From CAYLKS01 sp964384205 [NCBI: uncultured bacterium] (GTDB lineage Bacteria; JAGOEH01), in contig CAYLKS010000057.1 in assembly GCA_964384205.1 (NCBI GenBank), positions 1-12,469 of the forward strand: DNA of 12,469 nucleotides. The letters are read 5' to 3'. The position numbers and the translations under genes are program-made. Shown one piece after another: positions 6,567 through 12,469 of the stretch. The notes beneath the pieces were generated by a model. That model was not told the origin of the DNA. It did no database searches and was given only the letters and a program-made list of their open reading frames with translations. How positions within the stretch are numbered: position 1 is the first letter of the stretch; each line of letters opens with the position of its first letter.

Positions 6567-7086
6567 TTTTTTTATTTTTTCTTTAAGTAATACAATCGCA
6601 AATAATAATAAGTATTTTATTAGAGGGGATATTTCTAATGTTAAGGCGGTCTTATATAATTTTGATGATAAAAATGATAAATATATTTTGCAAAACTTAG
6701 TAAAGGCTATAGAGGAATATAAGGATGTTCCTTATAGATATGGAGATAGTTCAGAGACTGGTTTTGACTGTTCTGGATTTGTAGCGTTAGTTTATAGAAA
6801 ATTTTTTAATTTGAAATTGCCTCGGGGATCAAGAAATATATATAAGTATGGTCATTTTGTACCAAAAAATAAGTTACGTCCAGGTGATTTATTATTTTTT
6901 AGGATGGGAAAGAACATAGGACATGTTGGAATATATTTAGGTTATGGCTATTTTGTTTCTGCTGAAAGTCATAAAGGTAAAATTGGAATTTCTCATCTGG
7001 ATTCAATTTATTGGAAGAAAAAATATGTAGGAGCTAAGAGAATTTTAACTATAAAATATTATTTAGAACCCAGAATTTTAAATTAA
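6520..7086 (+). CDS. NlpC/P60-family cell-wall hydrolase, exported
   Basis: 188-residue exported cysteine peptidase of the NlpC/P60 family, which cuts peptidoglycan stem peptides (often gamma-D-Glu to diamino acid). A signal peptide spans residues 1-28 (KK then LLGFLLISFFIFSLS). No lipobox cysteine is present. The domain spans about 60-178: VPYRYGDSSETGFDCSGFV with nucleophile Cys84, LPRGSRNIYKYG (100-111), LRPGDLLFF (119-127), and HVGIYLG (135-141) with catalytic His135. The third catalytic position, usually the His of a VHAS-type motif, is Ser147 in FVSAES. His151 lies four residues later and might replace it. The start overlaps the DUF2914 gene by 47 nt (53 nt if TTG 6514 is used), and the glycosylase gene follows after 5 nt. 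The family is certain. The exact bond cut, and whether the enzyme is fully active, are not. Confidence 0.85.
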   Translation: MRIKKELVLLGFLLISFFIFSLSNTIANNNKYFIRGDISNVKAVLYNFDDKNDKYILQNLVKAIEEYKDVPYRYGDSSETGFDCSGFVALVYRKFFNLKLPRGSRNIYKYGHFVPKNKLRPGDLLFFRMGKNIGHVGIYLGYGYFVSAESHKGKIGISHLDSIYWKKKYVGAKRILTIKYYLEPRILN

Positions 7087-7091
7087 ATTTA

Positions 7092-7727
7092 ATGTATAAA
7101 GATAAAAATCAAATATATTTGAATATTTATAATCAAATAAAAGAAGATATAATAGAAAGAATTAATTTTTTTAAACGTATTTGGGAGCAAGGGGATAATA
7201 AAGATATTTTAATAGAATTGACATTTTGTTTATTGACTCCACAGTCAACTGCTCGAAGAGCTGATATTGTATTGCAGAATTTGATAAAGAAAAATTTATT
7301 AGAGAATTTAGAATATGAAAAGATTAGGGAAGAACTAAAGTTTGTTAGATTTATGAATAATAAAGCACGTTATATTATTCAGAATTGGAAAAATTTTCCT
7401 AATTTGAAAGATATTCTAATGAAAATAGATAATATATATGATAAAAGAGAATGGTTATATAAAAATATTATTGGCATGGGCATGAAAGAATCGAGTCATT
7501 TTTTAAGAAATATAGGTTTTGTAGAAGGGATTGCGATTTTAGATAGGCATATATTGAGGAACTTAGTATTTTTAGATGTTATATCCGAGATTCCAAAAAC
7601 ATTATCGAAAAAAAAATATCTTGAAATTGAGAAAAAATATTTAGATTTTTGTGAAGATATAGGCATTCCATCAGCTCATTTTGATTTTGTTGTTTGGTAT
7701 AAAGAAAATAATGAAATTTTTAAATAA
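7092..7727 (+). CDS. ogg: N-glycosylase/DNA lyase, Ogg2-type (8-oxoguanine DNA glycosylase)
   Basis: 211-residue HhH-GPD glycosylase with AP-lyase activity that removes 8-oxoguanine from DNA. Length and motifs match the Ogg2 group known from archaea such as Methanocaldococcus and from Thermotoga. LTFCLLTPQSTARRA (43-57) is the typical N-terminal helix motif. The helix-hairpin-helix is GMGMKESSHFLRNIG (128-142), carrying the catalytic Schiff-base Lys132. AILDRHILRNL (148-158) carries the catalytic Asp151. The C-terminal end is Lys-rich, ending in VVWYKENNEIFK. The protein is cytosolic. Its ATG is 5 nt after the NlpC/P60 stop and has no clear ribosome binding site, so translation probably depends on coupling. 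A Nudix gene follows after a 58-nt gap. Substrate preference for 8-oxoguanine is inferred from the family. Confidence 0.85.
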   Translation: MYKDKNQIYLNIYNQIKEDIIERINFFKRIWEQGDNKDILIELTFCLLTPQSTARRADIVLQNLIKKNLLENLEYEKIREELKFVRFMNNKARYIIQNWKNFPNLKDILMKIDNIYDKREWLYKNIIGMGMKESSHFLRNIGFVEGIAILDRHILRNLVFLDVISEIPKTLSKKKYLEIEKKYLDFCEDIGIPSAHFDFVVWYKENNEIFK

Positions 7728-7767
7728 TTATTGATTTTTTTTATTTAATATAATAAATTTATTTTAA

Positions 7768-7777
7768 AAGGAAGGAG
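7768..7777 (+). promoter_or_regulatory. Strong ribosome binding site of the Nudix gene
   Basis: AAGGAAGGAG lies 8 nt before ATG 7786. It is the strongest such site in the right half and contrasts with the missing site of the gene before it. It implies independent, efficient translation from here on. Confidence 0.7.
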
Positions 7778-7785
7778 ATTATTAT

Positions 7786-8232
7786 ATGAGAGTACGTGTA
7801 AGTGGCGTTTTTGTTCAGCAGAATGAGATTTTAACAATGAAATATACTTATGGAGGACAGGAGGTTTATGGTATTCCGGGAGGTGGTGTAGATAAAGGTA
7901 TTTCTGTAATTCAGGCTTTGCATGATGAATGGAAAGAAGAATTGGGCGTTAAAATAGAAGTGGGTAATTTAATTATGGTTGGTGAAGCACCTGGAGATAA
8001 AAGACATCCTCAGACTATTCATTTAATATTTGAGATAAAGGAAGTTTTTGGTAATCCTAATATCAGAGCTGATAAAACACATTCTACAGAAATTGTATGG
8101 TTAAATGTAGAAAATTTGAAGGAGAAAAATTTATATCCAGATGTTGGTAATTATTTATATGAATATTTTAAAAAAGAGCATAAATGTCAGTTAGAATTTG
8201 TTAAAAACTGTATGGAGAGAGGATATTTTTAA
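7786..8232 (+). CDS. Nudix-fold hydrolase family protein with altered Nudix box
   Basis: 148-residue Nudix protein that would hydrolyse a nucleoside diphosphate linked to another group. The beta strand GVFVQQNEILTMKY opens the fold, then YGIPGGGV (28-35) leads into the Nudix box at 33-55. Against GX5EX7REUXEEXGU the first Glu is Ile39 and the Arg is Asp47. The metal-binding glutamates Glu48, Glu51 and Glu52 and Gly54 are kept. These two lost residues normally contact each other, so their joint change may be compensated. The C-terminal part (from about 110) continues into a short helical tail with two cysteines (134 and 142). It follows the Ogg gene and precedes the ligase gene by 17 nt, so a role in cleaning oxidised nucleotides is possible. 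Many Nudix enzymes have other substrates, and none is indicated by the sequence. Confidence 0.75.
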   Translation: MRVRVSGVFVQQNEILTMKYTYGGQEVYGIPGGGVDKGISVIQALHDEWKEELGVKIEVGNLIMVGEAPGDKRHPQTIHLIFEIKEVFGNPNIRADKTHSTEIVWLNVENLKEKNLYPDVGNYLYEYFKKEHKCQLEFVKNCMERGYF

Positions 8233-8249
8233 TACTGGAGATTTTTTAA

Positions 8250-9551
8250 ATGAAATATTGGGATATAGCTTATGAAACATTAGATAGAGAAGTTTTAAAG
8301 GCTGTGCAACTTAAAAGGTTGCAGGAATTGGTAAAATATGTATATGGCAATGTTCCTTTTTATAATGAGAAAATGAATGAATTGAATGTAAAACCGGATG
8401 ATATTAAAAGTTTAGAAGATATTACTAAATTGCCTTTTACTGAAAAAGAAGATTTAAGGAAAAATTACCCTGATGGACTTTTTGCAACAAGTAAGAGAGA
8501 TATTGTAAGAATACATGCATCATCTGGGACAACAGGAAAACCTACAGTTGTAGCTTATACAAAAGAAGATATTGACTTATGGCAAAATATGATGGCAAGA
8601 GCTTTATATGCGGGTGGTGTTACAGCAGCAGATATTTTTCAGATTGCTTATGGATATGGATTGTTTACTGGGGGACTTGGTTTTCATTATGGAGCTGAGC
8701 GAATAGGAGCTATTGTTATTCCTGTTTCTGGAGGTAATACAGCAAAACAACTAATGTTAATGCAAGATTTAAAAACAACAGTTTTAGCTTGTACTCCTTC
8801 TTATGCTATTTACCTTGGAGAAGAAGCATTAAAAAGAGGTATTGATATTAAAAATTTTGGTATAAAAGAAGGTTTTTTTGGTGGAGAACCCTGGTCTGAA
8901 AATATTCGTAAGAAAATTGAAGAACTTTGGGATATAAAAGCTTATGACCATTATGGTTTAAGTGAGATAATAGGCCCGGGAGTTGCTTTTGAATGTAGTC
9001 AACAGAATGGACTTCATATAAATGAAGATCATTTTTATCCAGAAATTGTAGATTCAAAAACATTAGAACCAGTTCCAGATGGTGAAGTTGGAGAATTAGT
9101 TATTACTACATTAACCAAAAAAGGAATGCCTTTATTGAGATATAGAACTAAAGATTTGACAAAAGTAATTTCAAGAAGCTGTGAATGTGGAAGGACTCTT
9201 GTTAAAATTCATAGGATTATGGGAAGAGCAGATGATATGTTGATTATTAGAGGAGTAAATGTATTTCCATCACAAATAGAGGAAGCTTTATTAAGTGTGG
9301 AAGAGGTTCAGCCTCATTATATGATAATTGTTGATAGAATTAATTCTATGGATGTTATAGAAGTGCAAGTTGAGGTAAATGAGAATGTTTTTTCTGATGA
9401 AATAAAAGATCTTGAAGCATTTGAAATAAAAGTTAAAAATCAAATAGAGAATATATTAGGAATTAGTGTTAGTGTTAAATTAGTGGCTCCTAATACTATT
9501 GAACGTTTTTCTGGAAAAGCAAAACGGGTAATTGATAAAAGAGTTTTTTAA
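8250..9551 (+). CDS. paaK: Phenylacetate-CoA ligase family enzyme
   Basis: 433-residue adenylate-forming ligase that joins an arylacetate (phenylacetate or similar) to CoA using ATP. Length is normal for the family. Motifs are the phosphate-binding [13 protein letters not shown] (91-103), [17 protein letters not shown] (134-150), the AMP-site [11 protein letters not shown] (235-245), LRYRTKDLT (296-304), the hinge region [19 protein letters not shown] (325-343), and the C-terminal GKAKRVID (422-429) that holds the candidate catalytic lysine. Cys249, His256, Cys311 and Cys313 (CECGR) could form the zinc site described for PaaK-type ligases. This is my inference. A GGAG 9 nt upstream supports the start. 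The ACT gene follows 11 nt after the stop, a pairing common in anaerobes where the ligase works next to indolepyruvate:ferredoxin oxidoreductase in aromatic amino-acid metabolism. No such oxidoreductase lies in this window. The true substrate is not shown. Confidence 0.85.
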   Translation: MKYWDIAYETLDREVLKAVQLKRLQELVKYVYGNVPFYNEKMNELNVKPDDIKSLEDITKLPFTEKEDLRKNYPDGLFATSKRDIVRIHASSGTTGKPTVVAYTKEDIDLWQNMMARALYAGGVTAADIFQIAYGYGLFTGGLGFHYGAERIGAIVIPVSGGNTAKQLMLMQDLKTTVLACTPSYAIYLGEEALKRGIDIKNFGIKEGFFGGEPWSENIRKKIEELWDIKAYDHYGLSEIIGPGVAFECSQQNGLHINEDHFYPEIVDSKTLEPVPDGEVGELVITTLTKKGMPLLRYRTKDLTKVISRSCECGRTLVKIHRIMGRADDMLIIRGVNVFPSQIEEALLSVEEVQPHYMIIVDRINSMDVIEVQVEVNENVFSDEIKDLEAFEIKVKNQIENILGISVSVKLVAPNTIERFSGKAKRVIDKRVF

Positions 9552-9562
9552 TAGGGGGCTTT

Positions 9563-9994
9563 ATGTTATTACCGCAGTTATCTGTGTTTGTTGAGAATAA
9601 AACAGGTGTGCTAAATGGAGTTATTAATATTTTAGCCAACAATTCTATTAATATTCGGGGTTTATCTTTGGCAGAGACAAAAGATTTTGGGATTTTGAGA
9701 TTGATTCTTGATAAACCTTATAAAGCTTTAGAATTATTAAAAAAAAATAATTATACCACTATTTTAAATGAAGTTATTGCTGTTGAAGTAAAAGATGAAC
9801 CGGGTGGGCTTGCTAAGGTTTTAAATATTTTGGCTGAAAAAGGTATTAATGTAGAGTATATGTATGGTTTTTTAGAAAAAAATAAGGATAATGCAATAAT
9901 TGTTTTAAGAATAGATGATATAGAAAGAGCTATAGATATTTTGATTGAGAATAATGTAACATTGGTTAAAAGAGATGATTTAGAATTAATATAG
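9563..9994 (+). CDS. Tandem ACT-domain protein (amino-acid sensor linked to PaaK)
   Basis: 143-residue protein consisting of two ACT domains, residues about 4-70 and 72-140. The first has the NKTGVLNGVINILANNSINI segment (12-31), the second has DEPGGLAKVLNILAEKGINV (78-97). Both show the small-residue turn where such domains bind amino acids. Nothing but the two domains is present, so the protein is probably a stand-alone sensor or a regulatory subunit of the CoA ligase encoded 11 nt upstream. Gene pairs of this kind are frequent among anaerobes. Five G's 4 nt before the ATG form a weak ribosome binding site. The stop codon TAG is immediately followed by the start ATG of the NFACT gene. The ligand is unknown, with aromatic or branched amino acids the most likely by association. 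Confidence 0.8.
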   Translation: MLLPQLSVFVENKTGVLNGVINILANNSINIRGLSLAETKDFGILRLILDKPYKALELLKKNNYTTILNEVIAVEVKDEPGGLAKVLNILAEKGINVEYMYGFLEKNKDNAIIVLRIDDIERAIDILIENNVTLVKRDDLELI

Positions 9995-11428
9995 ATGGAA
10001 TTAAGATTCTGGGATTTATGGCTGCAAGAGAATAAATCTGTTTTGACAAATAGTAAAATTAAAAATGTATTTTTTGATGATAATTTTAAAGTATTAATTT
10101 TTGATACAGGTAATTTTTATATTAATCTGGTATTAAATCCTCAAATTCCTCTTATTTTTTTATCGGAGACAAAAGAAAGAGGTGAGATATATCAAAAATT
10201 TGATGATTTTTTTTTATATTCAAGATTAATGAATGTAGAATTAAATGGGAAAGATAATATTTTAGAATTTTATTTTGAAAAGATTGATGTTTTAGGAATA
10301 AGAAAAAATTTTTTTGCATATTTTGAATTGATTCCAAGGTATACAAATTTTATTGTTTGTGATGAAAATAAAGTAATAAAATTAGCTTATAAATATTTTA
10401 ACTATAAGGATAATAGATATAGACAGATTTTAATAGGTCAAAAATATATTTACCCTCCAGAACCTAAATTTATTAAGAATTATAAATTTTTGCGGGAAAT
10501 ATTATCTTTAAAAGAGAAAAATGATATTTCCACTTTAAATCAAGCAATTTATGAATATTTACAATTTTATTTTGATAATCAAAGAAAAATAAATTTAAAA
10601 AAAGAATATAATTCATTACTAAGAAAGAAGATGAAGACATTGGTTAAATTGAAAAGTAATTTGTTAAAAGATATTGAAAAAAAGAAAAATTATCAAAAAT
10701 ATTATGAATATGGTAGATTATTGCAATCAAATCTATTTAGAATAAAAGAAGGTATGGAGAGAGTTGAACTTGAAAACTTTTTTAATATAGATCATGAAAT
10801 AGTGGAAATTCCATTAAAGAAGGAATTATCTCCTTCTAATAATATGCAGTGGTATTTTGATAAATATAAAAAGGCAAAGAGAGCATATGAGGTTTTACAG
10901 GTTAGAATTGAGAAAGTATCACAAGAAATTGAAGAATTACAACAAGAAATAGAAAATAGTTCAGATAATATTTCGTTTATTCAGAAAAGGATAAAAGAAT
11001 TAAATAATGATATTAATTTAAAAAATATATCCAATAAGGAAAAGAAAATTTTTTATGAATATTATACTACAACTGGTAAAAAGATATTAGTTGGTAGAAA
11101 TTCCAGGGCAAATGATATTTTGACATTGAAGGTAGCAAAGCCTTATGATTATTGGTTCCATGCAAGAGATTTTGCAGGCTCTCATGTTATATTAGTTATG
11201 GAAAATAAGAACAATCAGATATTACCTGAGGAAATTGAGCAGGCAGCATCTATTGCTGCTTATTATAGTAAAGCTAAAAATTCGGGTTTAGCACCTGTAG
11301 ATTATACTTTAAAAAAGTATGTTAAAAAACCAAAAAATTCGCCGCCAGGTTTTGTTATTTTCTCAAATGAAAAAACTGTTATGGTAAAACCTGGTTTTTT
11401 TATTCAGGAGGAAGAAAATAATGAGTAA
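9995..11428 (+). CDS. NFACT protein (RqcH/Rqc2 homologue), divergent and short
   Basis: 477-residue NFACT-family protein. Relatives bind stalled 60S or 50S subunits and add C-terminal tails (ribosome quality control). Older annotations call them fibronectin-binding proteins. An NFACT-N part (residues 1-155) includes LNGKDNILEFYFE, where the Asp-Arg pair of active RqcH reads Asp87-Asn88. The coiled-coil middle runs about 205-340 with the family motifs YGRLLQSNLFRIKEG (239-253) and SPSNNMQWYFDKYKKAKRA (279-297). The C-terminal NFACT-R domain spans 353-467, with VGRNSRANDILTLKVAKPYD (366-385), WFHARDFAGSHVIL (387-400) and ASIAAYYSKAKNSG (418-431). The usual helix-hairpin-helix segment before the coil is missing or very reduced, making it shorter than the roughly 570 residues of Firmicute RqcH. 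It abuts the ACT gene with no gap and no ribosome binding site, and overlaps the next gene by 8 nt. Confidence 0.8.
   Translation: MELRFWDLWLQENKSVLTNSKIKNVFFDDNFKVLIFDTGNFYINLVLNPQIPLIFLSETKERGEIYQKFDDFFLYSRLMNVELNGKDNILEFYFEKIDVLGIRKNFFAYFELIPRYTNFIVCDENKVIKLAYKYFNYKDNRYRQILIGQKYIYPPEPKFIKNYKFLREILSLKEKNDISTLNQAIYEYLQFYFDNQRKINLKKEYNSLLRKKMKTLVKLKSNLLKDIEKKKNYQKYYEYGRLLQSNLFRIKEGMERVELENFFNIDHEIVEIPLKKELSPSNNMQWYFDKYKKAKRAYEVLQVRIEKVSQEIEELQQEIENSSDNISFIQKRIKELNNDINLKNISNKEKKIFYEYYTTTGKKILVGRNSRANDILTLKVAKPYDYWFHARDFAGSHVILVMENKNNQILPEEIEQAASIAAYYSKAKNSGLAPVDYTLKKYVKKPKNSPPGFVIFSNEKTVMVKPGFFIQEEENNE
11406..11411 (+). promoter_or_regulatory. Ribosome binding site within the NFACT gene end
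   Basis: AGGAGG lies 9 nt upstream of ATG 11421, in the last codons of the NFACT gene. The start ATG and the upstream stop TAA overlap as ATGAGTAA, so the two genes are translationally linked. Confidence 0.75.
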
Positions 11429-12395
11429 AATTAGAGTAGGAGTTGTAGGTGTTGGACATCTTGGCAGTATCCATGCAAGAGTTTATTCACAGTTAGCTGG
11501 TTATTGCGATTTTGTAGGAGTTTATGATATAGATGAAGATAATAAGAATAAGGTTGCGACTTTATATAATGTTCGGGCATTTAATACATTAGATGATATT
11601 ATAGCAAATTGTGATGCTTTATCGTGTGCTGTTCCTACATCATTTCATTATGAAGTTGGTAAAAAGATATTAGAATCAGGAAAACATTTATTAATTGAAA
11701 AGCCGATTACAAATGACGTTAATCATGCTATGGAACTTGTTCAGATAGCTAAAGACAATGGATTAAAGTTAATGGTGGGACATACTGAACGATTTAATCC
11801 TGCTATGGAAATAGTAAAACATGTGGATATAAAACCTAAGTTTATTGAAATACATCGATTAGCACAATTTAATCCTCGTGGAACGGATGTTTCTGTTATT
11901 TATGATCTTATGATTCATGATGTTGATATTGTATTAAAACTTCTCCAAAAAGAGCCAGATGCTATAGATGCGGTAGGAGTACCAGTGATAACAAATTTTA
12001 TAGATATAGCAAATGTGCGGTTAAAATTTCATAATTCTTGTGTTGTTAATATAACTACCTCAAGGGTTTCTATGAAAAAAATGAGAAAATTTAGAATATT
12101 TCAACCTTTTTCATATATTTCGATTGATTTTCTTGAGAAGAAATCAAAATTAATAGAACTAAAAAATCAAGATCTTACTACTACTGAAAAAAAAGGTTTG
12201 TATGTAACTGATTTTTCTTTAAGTGATTTTGATTATAAAATTTTTACTAATGAGAATGAGCCGTTAAAAGAGGAAATTAAAAATTTTTTATTAAGTATAA
12301 ATGAAGATAAAGAGCCTGAAACTACAGGTTTTGATGGATATAGGGCTTTGAAATTATGTAATGATATAGAAAAGGTTATTAATATAGGTAAATAA
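11421..12395 (+). CDS. Gfo/Idh/MocA-family oxidoreductase, UDP-sugar dehydrogenase-like
   Basis: 324-residue NAD(P)-dependent oxidoreductase. The N-terminal Rossmann fold has VGVVGVGHLGSIHA (6-19) with the dinucleotide-binding GVGHLG (10-15), then LLIEKPI (90-96) whose Lys94 is the usual catalytic lysine. GHTERFNPAME (120-130) is a signature seen in relatives annotated as UDP-N-acetylglucosamine 3-dehydrogenase (GnnA-like). YDLMIHDVDIVL (161-172) holds His166, the second expected catalytic residue. Length is normal for the compact members. In Gram-negative bacteria GnnA makes a 3-keto sugar nucleotide for an amino-substituted lipid A or other surface glycan. That would suit an FCB cell envelope, but no partner aminotransferase or lpx gene lies here, so the substrate is inferred from one motif. 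The ATG overlaps the NFACT stop, and this is the last complete gene of the operon. Confidence 0.8.
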   Translation: MSKIRVGVVGVGHLGSIHARVYSQLAGYCDFVGVYDIDEDNKNKVATLYNVRAFNTLDDIIANCDALSCAVPTSFHYEVGKKILESGKHLLIEKPITNDVNHAMELVQIAKDNGLKLMVGHTERFNPAMEIVKHVDIKPKFIEIHRLAQFNPRGTDVSVIYDLMIHDVDIVLKLLQKEPDAIDAVGVPVITNFIDIANVRLKFHNSCVVNITTSRVSMKKMRKFRIFQPFSYISIDFLEKKSKLIELKNQDLTTTEKKGLYVTDFSLSDFDYKIFTNENEPLKEEIKNFLLSINEDKEPETTGFDGYRALKLCNDIEKVINIGK

Positions 12396-12469
12396 AAAAT
12401 TTTTGATTTTATTTGCTTTTTATTGTTTTTTTATGGGATTTTGAGCAATAAATATAAATTATAATTTAT
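12396..12469 (+). other. AT-rich tail after the last gene
   Basis: No hairpin terminator is visible. A T-rich run (about 12415-12432) and a lone TATAAT at 12460-12465 are present, without a matching -35 box at proper distance. The operon may continue beyond the window. Confidence 0.5.

Noticed and set aside
7749-7754. TATAAT before the Nudix gene as a second promoter
   Set aside because: The only TTGATT-like -35 (7731-7736) is 12 bp away, too close. In DNA this AT-rich a lone TATAAT is expected by chance. An internal promoter is possible but not supported.
8848-9063. Reverse-strand open frame inside the ligase gene
   Set aside because: It is antisense to conserved PaaK motifs, with no promoter or ribosome binding site.
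10152-10346. Reverse-strand open frame inside the NFACT gene
   Set aside because: Shadow frame in a very AT-rich gene; Leu/His/Lys-rich product without motifs.
12460-12465. TATAAT at the right edge as promoter of a next gene
   Set aside because: The nearest TTGAGC (12441-12446) is only 13 bp away, and no gene start is seen before the window ends.

Overview
The window is very AT-rich with short intergenic spaces. It most likely comes from a low-GC anaerobic bacterium of the FCB superphylum (Bacteroidota/Calditrichota/Marinimicrobia/Cloacimonadota-like lineages). The evidence is two proteins ending in type IX secretion (T9SS) C-terminal sorting domains and, between them, a PorV/PorQ-family outer-membrane protein. 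Two intergenic promoters match the ordinary sigma-70 consensus almost perfectly, which differs from the -33/-7 promoters of Bacteroidetes proper. This argues for a non-Bacteroidetes FCB lineage. The species cannot be named from the sequence. Archaeal/Thermotoga-type Ogg and the PaaK/ACT pair would suit an anaerobe, possibly a thermophile, but that is inference.

Layout. Positions 1-230 hold the 3' end of a T9SS cargo gene. A PorV/PorQ-family gene (243-1259) follows almost directly. A 129-bp leader region (1260-1388) with a strong ribosome-binding-like purine run precedes a large secreted protein (1389-4778) with a signal peptide, an FG-GAP/VCBS propeller, beta-rich domains and a C-terminal sorting domain. 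A 16-bp-stem bidirectional terminator (4803-4839) separates it from a convergent DUF89 metal-dependent phosphatase gene (4926-5795, minus). A 400-bp AT-rich divergent region carries one consensus promoter on each strand and near-palindromic TTTATAAAAT repeats.

From about 6195 to the right edge all genes lie on the plus strand with small gaps or overlaps: DUF2914 protein, NlpC/P60 hydrolase, Ogg2-type DNA glycosylase/lyase, Nudix protein, phenylacetate-CoA-ligase-like enzyme, tandem ACT protein, NFACT (RqcH/Rqc2-like) protein, and a Gfo/Idh/MocA oxidoreductase. They look like one or two operons: envelope functions first, then a possible oxidised-nucleotide defence pair (Ogg plus Nudix), then an arylacetate-CoA ligase with its usual ACT partner, then ribosome quality control and sugar-nucleotide metabolism.

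No CRISPR array, tRNA, rRNA, transposon or phage gene is visible. The most striking signal is inside the large T9SS cargo gene. Isoleucine codons are ATA 21:3 over ATT up to about position 2615, then ATT 40 : ATA 5 : ATC 2 from about 2658, which suggests a mosaic gene whose propeller came from another source. Other points worth a second look are a substituted third catalytic position in the NlpC/P60 protein, a paired loss of Glu and Arg in the Nudix box, a short NFACT protein that appears to lack the HhH segment and the Asp-Arg pair, and a structured leader ahead of the cargo gene. I did not find convincing evidence for a wholly new system.
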